A stretch of 64,000 nt of DNA from Porphyromonas endodontalis ATCC 35406 (GCF_000174815.1 NZ_ACNN01000005.1:1-64000); one strand, 5' to 3'. Positions 35,708-45,078 are shown, counted from the first letter of the stretch. Numbers and translations: made by a program. Notes: generated from the letters alone by a model not told the origin.

Positions 35708-35715
35708 TACCTTTG
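35708..35715 (+). promoter_or_regulatory. -7 element of the polysaccharide export operon
   Basis: TACCTTTG, with no TTG at the right distance. It supports ATG 35782 as the start: the frame is open from 35653, but codons before about 35720 would not be transcribed from here. Confidence 0.45.
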
Positions 35716-35781
35716 CAGATGAAAAGGTGTGCTGGGTTCCTATTTTTTTGTGACTCGGTCTGTTTTGATGGATATGAAGGA

Positions 35782-36588
35782 ATGAAGAGATTAGATATAT
35801 TATCAGTTGTACTAGTTTTGCTCTTGACGGCCTCTTGTCGCTCGGCAAAGAATGTTCTCTATCTGCAAGATCTTGATAGCGTTGAGAGTGCCGGTTATAC
35901 TCGGCTAGAACCTACAATACAACCTGGAGACCTGCTTTCTATTACCGTTAATTCAAAGAATCCGGAGTTATCTGCCCCTTTTAACTTGCCGATGGTGAGC
36001 TATACATCTTCTGTTGGCCGCGGTATAGGTGTTCAGTATTTACAAGGGCATTTGGTGGGAACTGATGGTACTATTACATTCCCTCTTCTCGGGAAGATAA
36101 ATGCTGCTGGGCTTACAAAACAACAGCTTATCAATAAAATCTCACAAGAGCTTATTGCTGGTAATTATATCAAAGAGCCTATTGTAACCATCAATTTCCA
36201 GAACTTTAAGATAACCGTTCTTGGGGAAGTGGCTCGTCCTGGTAGCTTTACGATAGACAATGAGCGAGTTACTATCTTTGATGCGATTGGCATGGCTGGA
36301 GATATGACAATCTATGGGCGGCGAGACAACGTGATAGTGGTCCGTGAAGCCAATGGAAAGCGAGAGATCTATACGCACGACTTGCGGTCTAAAGATGTAT
36401 TCCGCTCCCCTTGTTTTTATCTAGCGCAAAATGATGTGGTATTTGTTAATCCCAACAATACCAAGATACAGATGAGTGAGATAAACCAAAATAATAATGT
36501 TGGGGTATGGCTTAGCCTTGTGGGGAGTGTGACTTCCGTCTCAACCCTTGTTATGACAGTGGTGCGCAACTCAAAATCTTCTAACTAA
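35782..36588 (+). CDS. Wza-like polysaccharide export lipoprotein
   Basis: 268 aa. The leader MKRLDILSVVLVLLLTASC has a clear lipobox. The following domains are PES/Wza-like (IQPGDLLSITVNSKNPELSAPF, DGTITFPLLGKINAAGLTKQQLINKISQEL) and SLBB-like (VTINFQNFKITVLGEVARPGSFTI, VTIFDAIGMAGDMTIYGRRDNV), ending in a hydrophobic C terminus (VGVWLSLVGSVTSVSTLVMTVV), as in short Bacteroidota homologues. It forms the outer membrane part of a capsule or exopolysaccharide exporter with the Wzc-like kinase 32 bp downstream. Confidence 0.93.
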   Translation: MKRLDILSVVLVLLLTASCRSAKNVLYLQDLDSVESAGYTRLEPTIQPGDLLSITVNSKNPELSAPFNLPMVSYTSSVGRGIGVQYLQGHLVGTDGTITFPLLGKINAAGLTKQQLINKISQELIAGNYIKEPIVTINFQNFKITVLGEVARPGSFTIDNERVTIFDAIGMAGDMTIYGRRDNVIVVREANGKREIYTHDLRSKDVFRSPCFYLAQNDVVFVNPNNTKIQMSEINQNNNVGVWLSLVGSVTSVSTLVMTVVRNSKSSN

Positions 36589-36620
36589 TATCTCTACCAT
36601 ATATACTTGCTTGACGAACA

Positions 36621-39125
36621 ATGGAGTATAGAGAATCCGAAACAAAATCTATAGAACAAGAGCTCAAACGCCCTTCTCTCGTGGAGGCTGCATCGTTTAT
36701 CACCCTCTCGGATATAGGGCTTATCTTACGTTCCAATTGGTATTGGTTTGCCATAACTTTATGTGTTGCTATTGGAGGAGCTTCTGCTTACCTCTTGCAT
36801 ACTCCCAATGTGTATAAGCGAGAGGCTAGCATACTGGTCAAGGATAAGATGGATGCATCGAATGTGCTTAGCGAGCTATTCGAGTCTTCTGCCTTAACTT
36901 CTCTAGGAGGAAGGAGTGCCGTGGAAAACGAACTCTTTATCCTAAAAACAGACTTTCTTATCGACCAAGTAATAGAGAGGCTTAACCTAGATGTTTCCTA
37001 TTCTCAGAGCAGGGGGATAAGGACTGAGATGCTTTATAAAGACACTCCTCTTGAGGTACGTTTTGTAGGAAATAGTTCTGATGTCTATTGTAAATTGGAG
37101 GTCTCTTCTGTAGATGCTAGCCATGTATCTCTTCTTTGTGAGGAGTCTTCTATAGAAGCAGCTAGGGGTACAACTTCTCAAGTACAGATCGGAGTCCCTC
37201 AAGATACTCCTATGGGGCGAGTGTTGGTTACTGCTACAGAGCATTTCCCTTCATCAGAAGCCTCCTTCTCTTTAGAGGTAGAAAAGAACACTCGTGAGAG
37301 AAGCATTCGTTCTTTTTCTCATATTTTCAATGTTTCGTCCGCAAGTAAACAAGGGTCTATTATCACCTTGACAATGCAACATCAAAACCCTGAAGTTGCA
37401 GAAGATTTTCTCAATACCCTCGTGCAGATCTATAATGAGAACTCGCGTATGGAAAAGGTGCGAGTAGCTCAAAAGACCGAGCATTTTATTGATGGGCGTC
37501 TTGCTATCATTGGAGGAGAATTAGGTAGTGTTGATACCGAAATAGAGCAATTCAAACAGAATAATCGTATTGCCGATATCCAGCAGGAGGCTCGAAGCTA
37601 TATTACGGGTACTGCTGAATTTGCACGGCAGATGACCGAAGTGAATAATAAACTTGCGGTGGCTAATTATCTAAAGGATTATCTAAAGTCTCCTAGTTCG
37701 AAGGACGAACTTATTCCCGCTAATGTGGGGCTTAATGAAGCCTCTGCGGATAATTTAATCCGAGAATACAACTCCCTTCTTTTGCGTCGTGACCAATTAA
37801 TTGCCAATGCCGAAACGCAAAACCCTGTGGTAGAGACATTGGAGAAGCAACTTGCCTCCATGCATGTGGCTGTGGTCAAGTCGGTGGATAATTTGATCAA
37901 ATCCTTGTCAGTCCAAGCTGCCAGCATCAATAGGCAAGCAGGGCTTAATGAGGGGCGTATCTCCTCCGTGCCGATGCAAGAGAAGACGGTAGGATCAATC
38001 TACCGAAACCAAAAAATCAAGGAGGAGCTTTATTTGTTCCTTCTTAATGCGAGAGAAAAGAACTCCCTCGCCATGGAAGCTGCAGACTCCGAGATTCGTT
38101 TGATACAGCCTGCAATGGGTTCTTCCATCCCTGTTGCACCTCGCAAGGGCATGATTCTTTTGGTCGCTTTTATACTAGGGTTGATTCTCCCGGCTGGGGT
38201 CCTTTATCTTCGTTTCATCATCAATAATAAGGTGAGAGGATGCAAAGACATCAAGTCGTACACCTCATTGCCATTCTTGGGAGAGATCCCTCGTTACGAA
38301 ACGCAGTCTCTGCACCATAGGATTATTCCTAAAGTTTTTCGTTCAAAGGAGAGTAAAAGACATTTGCGTCAGAAAGAGAGATACAAAAATATCCTTCTTT
38401 TCAATGCCAAGGAGCGCGTGGTTATTAGTGAGGCCTTCACAGTGGTTCGTACGAATCTTGCCTATATGCTTCACGGGATAGAGAGCAAGGGTAAGGTGCT
38501 TATGACTACAAGTGCTATCCCCGAGTCCGGGAAGACATTTATTTCGGCCAACTTCTCTTCTTGCCTTGCTTCCCTAGAGGGGAATAGAGTGCTCCTTATT
38601 GATGCGGATATTCGTAAGGCGAGCCTTAGCGATGCTTTGGCAAGCTATATGACCCAACGTAGCAAGGGTGGGCTTTCTTCTTATTTACTTGGAAGCAGTA
38701 CGGATCTGTCGGATCTGATTGTTCGGATTGATGCAAGTTCGCCATTTGACTTCCTTCCTGCAGGTGTAGTTCCTCCTAATCCCACAGAATTGCTCCTAGG
38801 AGATCGTTTCTCTCAGCTTATTGAGAAGGTGCGTGAAATGTACGATTATATCCTTATTGATAGTATCCCCTTTGTTAATGTAGCCGATGCGCTTATTACC
38901 AATCGAGTAGCGGATATGACCATGGTAATAGTACGCGAAGGGCACTTGCCACGACCCTTATTGTTGGAAATCGAGGCTTTATATAGGTCTAAGAAACTGA
39001 TCAATCCTGCAATTGTACTCAATGATGCAGGGGCCATGAGTGGTACTACAGGTAGCAGCTATGGTAGCTACGGAGCATATGGATCTTATGGTGGGTATGG
39101 ATCGTACGGCTCCTATGGTAGCTAG
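36621..39125 (+). CDS. Wzc-like polysaccharide co-polymerase and tyrosine autokinase
   Basis: 834 aa. A Wzz domain with two membrane helices (about 37-58 and about 510-532) flanks a periplasmic coiled-coil region. The cytoplasmic BY-kinase has Walker A SAIPESGKTF (about 635-644), Walker A' VLLIDADIRKASL and Walker B DYILIDSIP. The C terminus is a tyrosine cluster in tandem SYG/AYG/GYG repeats (seven Tyr in the last 25 residues), the autophosphorylation tail. The Walker A has Glu-Ser instead of Gly-Glu/Gly before GKT. It is expected to control chain length and polymer export with the Wza-like protein, and to be dephosphorylated by the CpsB-like phosphatase that follows. Confidence 0.94.
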   Translation: MEYRESETKSIEQELKRPSLVEAASFITLSDIGLILRSNWYWFAITLCVAIGGASAYLLHTPNVYKREASILVKDKMDASNVLSELFESSALTSLGGRSAVENELFILKTDFLIDQVIERLNLDVSYSQSRGIRTEMLYKDTPLEVRFVGNSSDVYCKLEVSSVDASHVSLLCEESSIEAARGTTSQVQIGVPQDTPMGRVLVTATEHFPSSEASFSLEVEKNTRERSIRSFSHIFNVSSASKQGSIITLTMQHQNPEVAEDFLNTLVQIYNENSRMEKVRVAQKTEHFIDGRLAIIGGELGSVDTEIEQFKQNNRIADIQQEARSYITGTAEFARQMTEVNNKLAVANYLKDYLKSPSSKDELIPANVGLNEASADNLIREYNSLLLRRDQLIANAETQNPVVETLEKQLASMHVAVVKSVDNLIKSLSVQAASINRQAGLNEGRISSVPMQEKTVGSIYRNQKIKEELYLFLLNAREKNSLAMEAADSEIRLIQPAMGSSIPVAPRKGMILLVAFILGLILPAGVLYLRFIINNKVRGCKDIKSYTSLPFLGEIPRYETQSLHHRIIPKVFRSKESKRHLRQKERYKNILLFNAKERVVISEAFTVVRTNLAYMLHGIESKGKVLMTTSAIPESGKTFISANFSSCLASLEGNRVLLIDADIRKASLSDALASYMTQRSKGGLSSYLLGSSTDLSDLIVRIDASSPFDFLPAGVVPPNPTELLLGDRFSQLIEKVREMYDYILIDSIPFVNVADALITNRVADMTMVIVREGHLPRPLLLEIEALYRSKKLINPAIVLNDAGAMSGTTGSSYGSYGAYGSYGGYGSYGSYGS

Positions 39126-39154
39126 GATGTTGTGCTTTGTAGCAGGGCGACACG

Positions 39155-39898
39155 ATGTTTTTCCTGAAGAGACGAGAGTTAAATATTGTACGAGAGGGCT
39201 GGCTCAAGGGCATGGTTGATGTGCATTGTCATCTCTTGCCCGGGGGGGATGATGGAGCTCGCTCTATGGAAGAGTCTCGTGCTCTATTGCAAATGATGGG
39301 AGCTGTTGGGATTGAGAGTTTCATATTGACTCCGCACATTTATAGCCGCTATCCCCAGAATAACGCCATCACTTTACGGGAGCATTTCGATGCTTTTTTA
39401 GCAGATCTTGCCATGCCTCAGGTGCCGATTAGCTTGGCGGCAGAGTATATGGTAGACAATCAGTTTGAGGCACATCTCGATGAGCCTTTGCTCACATTAG
39501 GAGACTCTCGTTACCTCCTTTTTGAGTTTTCCTTTGCCGGAGCTCCGATGGATTATCCCAATTCCATTCGTTCCATCCGCTCTTCAGGGGCAAAGCCTCT
39601 CCTTGCACATCCGGAGCGTTATCTCTATTTTACTACTGAGGAGTACGAAGCTCTCAAAGATTTGGGTGTCTCATTCCAGCTCAATCTATTCTCCCTTACG
39701 GGCATGTATGGGGAGGCAGTGCAGAAGCGTGCTCGGCAGATGTTGCTCTCCGGTTTTTATGATTTTGTGGGGACGGATACGCATCGAAAGGAGAAGTTCA
39801 ATAAGGTAATTGAGCAGTCCATGTTGCCTCGGCGGTTTGAATCCCACCTTGCTACCTTAATGGAAAATAATAGGTCGCTCCTTGCTTCTAAGGCATAG
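39155..39898 (+). CDS. CpsB/CapC-type PHP-fold tyrosine phosphatase
   Basis: 247 aa. It has the manganese-dependent PHP motifs: MVDVHCHLLPGGDDGA, LTPHIYSRYP, LLAHPERYLYF and VGTDTHRKE. Proteins of this type remove phosphate from the tyrosine tail of the BY-kinase, here directly upstream (29 bp). The three-gene set wza-wzc-cpsB has no glycosyltransferase, flippase or polymerase genes beside it, so the sugar-assembly genes must be elsewhere. A terminator follows 60 bp after the stop. Confidence 0.92.
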   Translation: MFFLKRRELNIVREGWLKGMVDVHCHLLPGGDDGARSMEESRALLQMMGAVGIESFILTPHIYSRYPQNNAITLREHFDAFLADLAMPQVPISLAAEYMVDNQFEAHLDEPLLTLGDSRYLLFEFSFAGAPMDYPNSIRSIRSSGAKPLLAHPERYLYFTTEEYEALKDLGVSFQLNLFSLTGMYGEAVQKRARQMLLSGFYDFVGTDTHRKEKFNKVIEQSMLPRRFESHLATLMENNRSLLASKA

Positions 39899-39957
39899 TT
39901 TACACCCTTTCTCACTAGTAGCATATTGTCTCCATCCGATAACTTCCAAGAATGAAC

Positions 39958-39992
39958 TGCCGAGTAATCTCAAAATTGCTCGGTATTTTTTT
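39958..39992 (+). terminator. Terminator after the polysaccharide export operon
   Basis: TGCCGAG (39958-39964) pairs with CTCGGTA (39979-39985), one wobble, followed by T7. Confidence 0.75.
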
Positions 39993-40046
39993 GTTTACTT
40001 GGGGAGTCTCTTCCCGAAAGTCTTGATGTTTGTCTCCAGAAGTATC

Positions 40047-40138
40047 GCTGGTTTTCTTTTGATTGTAGGGCAGAATTCGATTACTTTTTGCCTAAAGAAA
40101 GAATTTCTCTAGGGCAGGATTTTTCTTGAAACAGGGCA
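40047..40138. repeat. 22-bp periodic intergenic array (copy 5)
   Basis: Clusters GCTGG 40047, GGC 40069, GCC 40090, GGC 40113 and GGC 40135 (steps 22, 21, 23, 22). On the minus strand units begin TGCCC at 40138, 40116 and 40072 (22 and 44 bp apart). Clusters of the terminator at 39959 and 39981 are nearly in phase. The array ends about 70 bp before the TonB-dependent receptor gene. Confidence 0.75.
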
Positions 40139-40194
40139 GAGGAAAAATATGAAGTCGCTGAGAGTTGTTCGTCCTTCTTATCCTTACAATTATC

Positions 40195-40202
40195 TATCTT
40201 TG
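40195..40202 (+). promoter_or_regulatory. -7 element just before the TonB-dependent receptor
   Basis: TATCTTTG, 6 bp before ATG 40209. No TTG stands at 19-20 bp upstream; the nearest is at 40165. A transcript from here would be leaderless or start at the in-frame ATG 40221. Confidence 0.4.
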
Positions 40203-40208
40203 TGGGCA

Positions 40209-42656
40209 ATGAAAGAGCTAATGTACCGTATTTGGATAGGTCTACTTCTCCTTTGTCTTACGGTGGGAGGGGCATGGTCGCAGCAACGCATCAAGGTATA
40301 TGGATACGTAATAGACCGTGAGGATAAACCCATAGAGTTAGCTTCTGTAAAGGTTGCAGGCAAAGCAATAGGGACTGCGACCAATCTCAAAGGGGCTTAT
40401 TCGCTTGCACTCACGCCTACAACGGACTCTATAGCTCTAGAGTTTAGCTGTATAGGTTATCGCTCTGTAACCAAGAGTTTCCCAAAAGGTATTACTCAAG
40501 ACCTTCGGCTCAATGTGACATTGCCCGATGCTTCTACTGAACTATCTACAGTAGTTGTGGCTGCTCCCTCCAAAAAACAGCAGAATATGAGCACCATAGC
40601 CGCGGAAAATATCCGTGTAGCGGTAGGTCCCTCCACCGGAGTAGAATCCCTTGTTGGGACTTATGCCGGAGTGACGCAAAACAACGAACTGAGTGCGCAA
40701 TACTCGGTACGAGGGGGGAATTACGACGAAAACATGGTCTATGTAAATGGCATAGAGATCCCGCGTCCCCTACTTGTCCGCACGGCTCAGCAAGAGGGTT
40801 TGAGCTTTGTTCACCCTGAGATGACTCAGGCGGTTAACTTTTCTGCAGGAGGCTACACGGCGGAGTATGGGGATAAAATGTCTTCCGTGCTTGATATCCG
40901 TTACAAAACGCCTAAGGAGTTCGAAGGTTCGGTAGAGGTCGGCTTGCAGGGCGATCAGGTATATATCGGTTCGCGGGGGAAGAAGTTGAGTCAGATTACA
41001 GGCTTAAGATTCAAGGATGGACGCACTCTGCTGGGTTCTCTTGATACGAAGGGAGAATACGAACCTCTCTACTTCGATGCCCAAAGCTATATCGTAGGGC
41101 GGTTGAATGACCGCTGGTCGCTCAGCTTCTTGGGGAATGTTTCTCTCACACATTATCAATTTAAGCCTCAGACCAGAGAGACGAGTTTTGGTACCTTATC
41201 CGACATAAAAAAACTAAAGGTATACTTTGAGGGGCAGGAGCGCGACCGCTTTGTTTCTCTTTTTGGGGCCTTCAGTGCCACTTATACTCCCTCATCGGAG
41301 CAACGTCATGTAGTGAGTGTGCATTTTTACAACAGTCGAGAAATGGAGACCTACGACATAGATGGCTCCTATTTCCTAGATAATGCTAAGGAGGGGGATA
41401 GTAAGCAACCCAACGTAAGTGACAACTTGAGTGCCCTGGCAACAGGGACCAATATGGAGCATGCTCGCAATCGCTTGCGCTACACGCTGGCTACACTCTC
41501 TTATAGTAACCTGCTACAACTGAAACAGGGGCACCTACTCAAAGGAGGTCTGAGTGCCCGACTTGAGGATGTAAACGACTTTATCAGCGAGTGGACGAGA
41601 CGCGACTCCGCCGGATATAACGTACCCCACCATAGCGACCGGATAGAGATGTTGCACAACCTCTACTCCCAAAATCACCTCCGTAGCTACCGGCTATCTG
41701 CTTATCTTGTAGATCAATTTTCACTCGAACTGCCTCAGGGCGAGCTGTCTCTCTACCCTGGGATTCGTGCCTCTTATTGGGGATTTAACAAGGAGTTTAT
41801 CGCGAGTCCGCGTTTTGTTGCTGCCTTTACCCCGACTCGTCAGAAGGCTCTTACCCTGCGATTTGCTACTGGTTTGTACTATCAAGCCCCCTTCTATAAA
41901 GAGATTCGCACCTCACAGCGAGACCAAGAGAATAATAATATTGTCGTACTGAATAAGCAGATTCGATCACAAGGCTCCCTGCATGTGCTCTTGGGAGGAG
42001 ACTACAACTTCCAATTAGATGGGCGCAACTTCCGTTTTACTACCGAGCTATATTATAAGTATCTGTACCACCTTAATCCCTATCGAGTGGACAATGTGAA
42101 GGTACGCTACTTGGGTACTAACACGGGATCGGGGTATGTGGCTGGGATTGATCTGAAGCTCTTTGGACAATTTGTTCCCGATGTAGACTCGTGGCTCACA
42201 GCCTCTCTACTGACGAGTAAGCAGCGTATACCCGGTATCGGCGAGATGCCTCTACCCAATGCGCCTAGCTACAACGTATCCCTGTTTTTCCAAGATTATT
42301 TCCCGGGCTACAAGCGCATCCGTTTGAGTTTGCGTGGGGTGCTCTCAGGCGGATTACCTCAGTTCCGCCCCACGGAGGAGTTCCTACCCCCGGCTTTTAT
42401 CGGTTCCTCCTACAAACGTGTAGACCTCGGGCTTATATATAGGTTCTTTGATCGCTCAACAGATACAGTGCGAGCCAAAAGTTCTTTTTGGAAGCTTTTC
42501 TCGGCAGTAGACCTCAGTCTTGAGTGCTTCAACCTCCTCGATAATACCAACGTAAGTGGGTTCTATTGGGTTACGGATGCCTTTCATCAACAATTTGCCG
42601 TACCCAATTACCTTACACGTAGGCAGCTCAATGCTCGCCTCCGTATCGACTTCTGA
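40209..42656 (+). CDS. TonB-dependent receptor with N-terminal carboxypeptidase-like domain
   Basis: 815 aa from ATG 40209, which begins the signal peptide MKELMYRIWIGLLLLCLTVGGAWSQ; the frame is open from 40149, but that would add 20 residues in front of it. A CarboxypepD_reg-like domain (QRIKVYGYVIDREDKPIELASVKVAG), a plug (NNELSAQYSVRGGNYDENMVYVNGIEIPRP) and a barrel end in ...RLRIDF with a terminal Phe. It is not a SusC type (no SusD partner) and resembles the FecA/CirA-like or oar-like receptors. The plug sequence QYSVRGGNYDEN is typical of a Bacteroidota subfamily of unknown substrate. HflX follows after 11 bp. Confidence 0.88.
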   Translation: MKELMYRIWIGLLLLCLTVGGAWSQQRIKVYGYVIDREDKPIELASVKVAGKAIGTATNLKGAYSLALTPTTDSIALEFSCIGYRSVTKSFPKGITQDLRLNVTLPDASTELSTVVVAAPSKKQQNMSTIAAENIRVAVGPSTGVESLVGTYAGVTQNNELSAQYSVRGGNYDENMVYVNGIEIPRPLLVRTAQQEGLSFVHPEMTQAVNFSAGGYTAEYGDKMSSVLDIRYKTPKEFEGSVEVGLQGDQVYIGSRGKKLSQITGLRFKDGRTLLGSLDTKGEYEPLYFDAQSYIVGRLNDRWSLSFLGNVSLTHYQFKPQTRETSFGTLSDIKKLKVYFEGQERDRFVSLFGAFSATYTPSSEQRHVVSVHFYNSREMETYDIDGSYFLDNAKEGDSKQPNVSDNLSALATGTNMEHARNRLRYTLATLSYSNLLQLKQGHLLKGGLSARLEDVNDFISEWTRRDSAGYNVPHHSDRIEMLHNLYSQNHLRSYRLSAYLVDQFSLELPQGELSLYPGIRASYWGFNKEFIASPRFVAAFTPTRQKALTLRFATGLYYQAPFYKEIRTSQRDQENNNIVVLNKQIRSQGSLHVLLGGDYNFQLDGRNFRFTTELYYKYLYHLNPYRVDNVKVRYLGTNTGSGYVAGIDLKLFGQFVPDVDSWLTASLLTSKQRIPGIGEMPLPNAPSYNVSLFFQDYFPGYKRIRLSLRGVLSGGLPQFRPTEEFLPPAFIGSSYKRVDLGLIYRFFDRSTDTVRAKSSFWKLFSAVDLSLECFNLLDNTNVSGFYWVTDAFHQQFAVPNYLTRRQLNARLRIDF

Positions 42657-42667
42657 ACTTCTGTTTA

Positions 42668-43909
42668 ATGAAAGAATTTATACTTACCGAGACCTCTTCT
42701 GAGCGTGCTGTACTCGTGGGGCTTATTACACCGAAAGTAACCGAGCGTCAGGTGCAAGACTACCTAGATGAGCTTGCATTCCTCTCCACTACGGCAGGTA
42801 TCTCTCCGGTCAAGAGTTTTGTACAACGTCTTGATATGCCCAACTCTGCCACCTTTGTGGGAAAAGGGAAACTCGAAGAAATTGCCTCCTACATACAAGA
42901 GAATGAAATAGGACTGGCCATCTTCGACGACGAACTGAGCCCTAAGCAACTTCGCTGTATAGAAGAGGTGTTACGAGTACGCATCCTCGATCGTACCAGC
43001 CTTATCCTCGATATTTTTGCCACAAGGGTACAAACGGCACATGCCAAAACGCAGGTGGAACTCGCTCAATACCGCTATATGCTCCCTCGTCTTACGCGTC
43101 TTTGGACGCACCTTGAGCGGCAGCGCGGGGGCGTTGGGATGCGCGGCCCCGGGGAGACACAGCTAGAGACCGATAAGCGGATCATCTTAGACAAGATAAG
43201 CCGTCTCAAAGAAGAGCTTGTACGTATAGACAAACAGAAAAGTGTACAGAGGAAGAATCGAGGGAAGATGGTGCGAGTAGCTCTGGTGGGCTATACTAAT
43301 GTGGGGAAGTCGACCCTGATGAACATGCTCTCCAAAAGCGAAGTATTTGCCGAGAATAAACTCTTTGCCACATTAGATACCACGGTACGAAAAGTAATCC
43401 TGCACAACCTCCCCTTTTTAATGAGTGATACGGTGGGGTTTATCCGAAAGCTCCCCACGGAGCTAATTGAGAGCTTCAAAAGTACGTTGGACGAGGTGCG
43501 AGAGGCCGACCTATTGCTCCATGTCGTGGATTTGTCGCATCCTGACTTTGAGTCTCAAATAGCTGTGGTAGAGGCTACTTTGCGAGAGATTTTGGGTAAT
43601 GAGAATAAGCCAACTCTTCTGATCTTCAACAAGATTGATGCCTTTACGTTCACTCCGAAAGAAGAGGACGACCTTACCCCAAAAAGCCGAGAAAACTACA
43701 GTCGAGAGGAGTTAGAACGCTCTTGGATGGCAAAGATGGGACAAAATTGTTTGTTCGTCTCTGCCCATACGGGAGATGGAATTGAGGGGTTGCGAGCTCT
43801 CCTTTATGATAAGGTGCGAGAGATCCATATCAAGCGTTATCCCTACAACGACTTCCTATTTCAAGATTATAACGAAGCCTTCTCGGAGGAGGGGCTTGTG
43901 GATAATTGA
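42668..43909 (+). CDS. hflX: GTPase HflX (ribosome-associated)
   Basis: 413 aa. The N-terminal HflX domain has FVGKGKLEEIASYI and ends in the family signature GMRGPGETQLETDKR. The GTPase motifs are GYTNVGKST (G1), DTVGF (G3), FNKID (G4) and VSAHTGDGIEGL (G5). HflX binds the 50S subunit and splits stalled ribosomes under stress. It is about 11 bp after the receptor gene and is probably cotranscribed with it. Confidence 0.95.
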   Translation: MKEFILTETSSERAVLVGLITPKVTERQVQDYLDELAFLSTTAGISPVKSFVQRLDMPNSATFVGKGKLEEIASYIQENEIGLAIFDDELSPKQLRCIEEVLRVRILDRTSLILDIFATRVQTAHAKTQVELAQYRYMLPRLTRLWTHLERQRGGVGMRGPGETQLETDKRIILDKISRLKEELVRIDKQKSVQRKNRGKMVRVALVGYTNVGKSTLMNMLSKSEVFAENKLFATLDTTVRKVILHNLPFLMSDTVGFIRKLPTELIESFKSTLDEVREADLLLHVVDLSHPDFESQIAVVEATLREILGNENKPTLLIFNKIDAFTFTPKEEDDLTPKSRENYSREELERSWMAKMGQNCLFVSAHTGDGIEGLRALLYDKVREIHIKRYPYNDFLFQDYNEAFSEEGLVDN

Positions 43910-44006
43910 TTCTATAATCTCCTAGAATTCAGTCTTATATATGTACGTGTGGACAGGATGGAGACGGGGGAGAAGAAGATTTTGTATAAGTTTTTTGCCT
44001 AGGGTG

Positions 44007-44036
44007 TTGTTTATTTCAAAACTATTCGTACCTTTG
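44007..44036 (+). promoter_or_regulatory. Promoter of tRNA-Phe
   Basis: TTG (44007-44009), 19 bp, TACCTTTG (44029-44036), about 60 bp before the tRNA. Confidence 0.8.
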
Positions 44037-44095
44037 TGACCGGTTTTAAGGAGGGTATGTCCTTTGAGAGAAAGGGTTCTTCTTAAAAGACTGAT

Positions 44096-44168
44096 GGTGC
44101 CATAGCTCAGTTGGTAGAGCAAAGGACTGAAAATCCTTGTGTCCCCGGTTCGATTCCTGGTGGCACCA
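44096..44168 (+). tRNA. tRNA-Phe (anticodon GAA)
   Basis: 73 nt. The acceptor stem GGTGCCA/TGGCACC is perfect, D-arm GCTCAGTTGGTAGAGC, anticodon loop CTGAAAA, T-loop TTCGATT, discriminator A. CCA is not encoded. Confidence 0.96.
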
Positions 44169-44186
44169 CTCGTGTTAGTTTCATTT

Positions 44187-44225
44187 CCCCTATACTTTCG
44201 TAGAAGGTGTAGGGGTTTTCTTTTT
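44187..44225 (+). terminator. Rho-independent terminator after tRNA-Phe
   Basis: CCCCTATAC (44187-44195) with GTGTAGGGG (44207-44215), one wobble, then TTTTCTTTTT. Confidence 0.88.
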
Positions 44226-44281
44226 ATACACACTCTCTTCTGTCCTACTATGCATGGTACTTCCTATCTTATCTTGGGCGT

Positions 44282-45049
44282 TTGCTCAAGGGGCTTGGGG
44301 GAGAACTGCTAGCGAGATGTCTTGGGGAGGGATACGCCTTTGAGCCCCCTTTTGTTTGTACCTTTGCCCTCGGTATGCAGGGAATGCTTTTTTGGTCCGG
44401 GCAGATTGTGGGCGATATCGCCTTTTCTGTACTCACTTTAGGTCTCCTTCTTATGGGGATAGTTGCCTATAGAGTACCCGGATTGGTGCGTTTGGTGATG
44501 GAGGCAATTATTTACCAACGCGAGCAGCTTTTCTTCGTTCAGGTGCATCGTAATATCCCTTGTTGGTTTTTTCGTGTGGTAGGGCGTGTGCTCTCTGCTA
44601 TGCTTTTGGCTCTTACTTCCTTTATTTATCTTGATAGAGAGGGCTTTTGGCTTGAGAAAGGCCCCTTTTATATGGTGGTGGGGTATTTAGGGATTTTGGG
44701 GGCTCTCCTTCTTTTCTTTTGGGGGCGGCGCATTCTCTATCGCTTCCTAGGTTGGGTCTATCTTCAGCCACGAGTTTACGAAGAGTGGGCTAGTGGTTAT
44801 GCCCTTTTGGAGTGGATTTGGTCTTTGCCTCTCTACATTGCCATTATATTGGAGCTCCGTGAAGATACTTTTATGGTCGGAGCATGGCTTTCTCTAGGAG
44901 CTTTTTTGCTTTGGAGATTGCTGTTATTACGTCGTACTTTGCCGCTTCTACGTGCGCAAGGTGTTTCTTATATGCTACTTTCTTTGTACCTTTGTGCCCA
45001 CGAAATAGTGCCCTTCGTACTATTGTTTTGGGCGCTGTTGCGAGGATAG
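44282..45049 (+). CDS. DUF4271 family integral membrane protein
   Basis: About 255 aa with six to seven membrane helices and a mostly conserved Bacteroidota layout (PCWFFRVVGRVLSAMLLALTSF, YLGILGALLLFFWGRRILYRFLGWVY, APP-less C-terminal YLCAHEIVPFVLLFWALLRG). The function is unknown. The start is uncertain: TTG 44282 is the best codon in frame; the frame is open upstream to near the tRNA terminator with no ATG or GTG. In related genomes this gene precedes hemD, as here (29 bp gap), so a linked role is plausible but unproven. Confidence 0.72.
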   Translation: MLKGLGGELLARCLGEGYAFEPPFVCTFALGMQGMLFWSGQIVGDIAFSVLTLGLLLMGIVAYRVPGLVRLVMEAIIYQREQLFFVQVHRNIPCWFFRVVGRVLSAMLLALTSFIYLDREGFWLEKGPFYMVVGYLGILGALLLFFWGRRILYRFLGWVYLQPRVYEEWASGYALLEWIWSLPLYIAIILELREDTFMVGAWLSLGAFLLWRLLLLRRTLPLLRAQGVSYMLLSLYLCAHEIVPFVLLFWALLRG

Positions 45050-45078
45050 TATTCACTATACGAATAGACACAAGCGAG

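Noticed and set aside
44884-45078. N-terminal extension of hemD into the DUF4271 gene
   Set aside because: The 65 extra residues overlap a real gene in another frame and are not part of the HEM4 domain.
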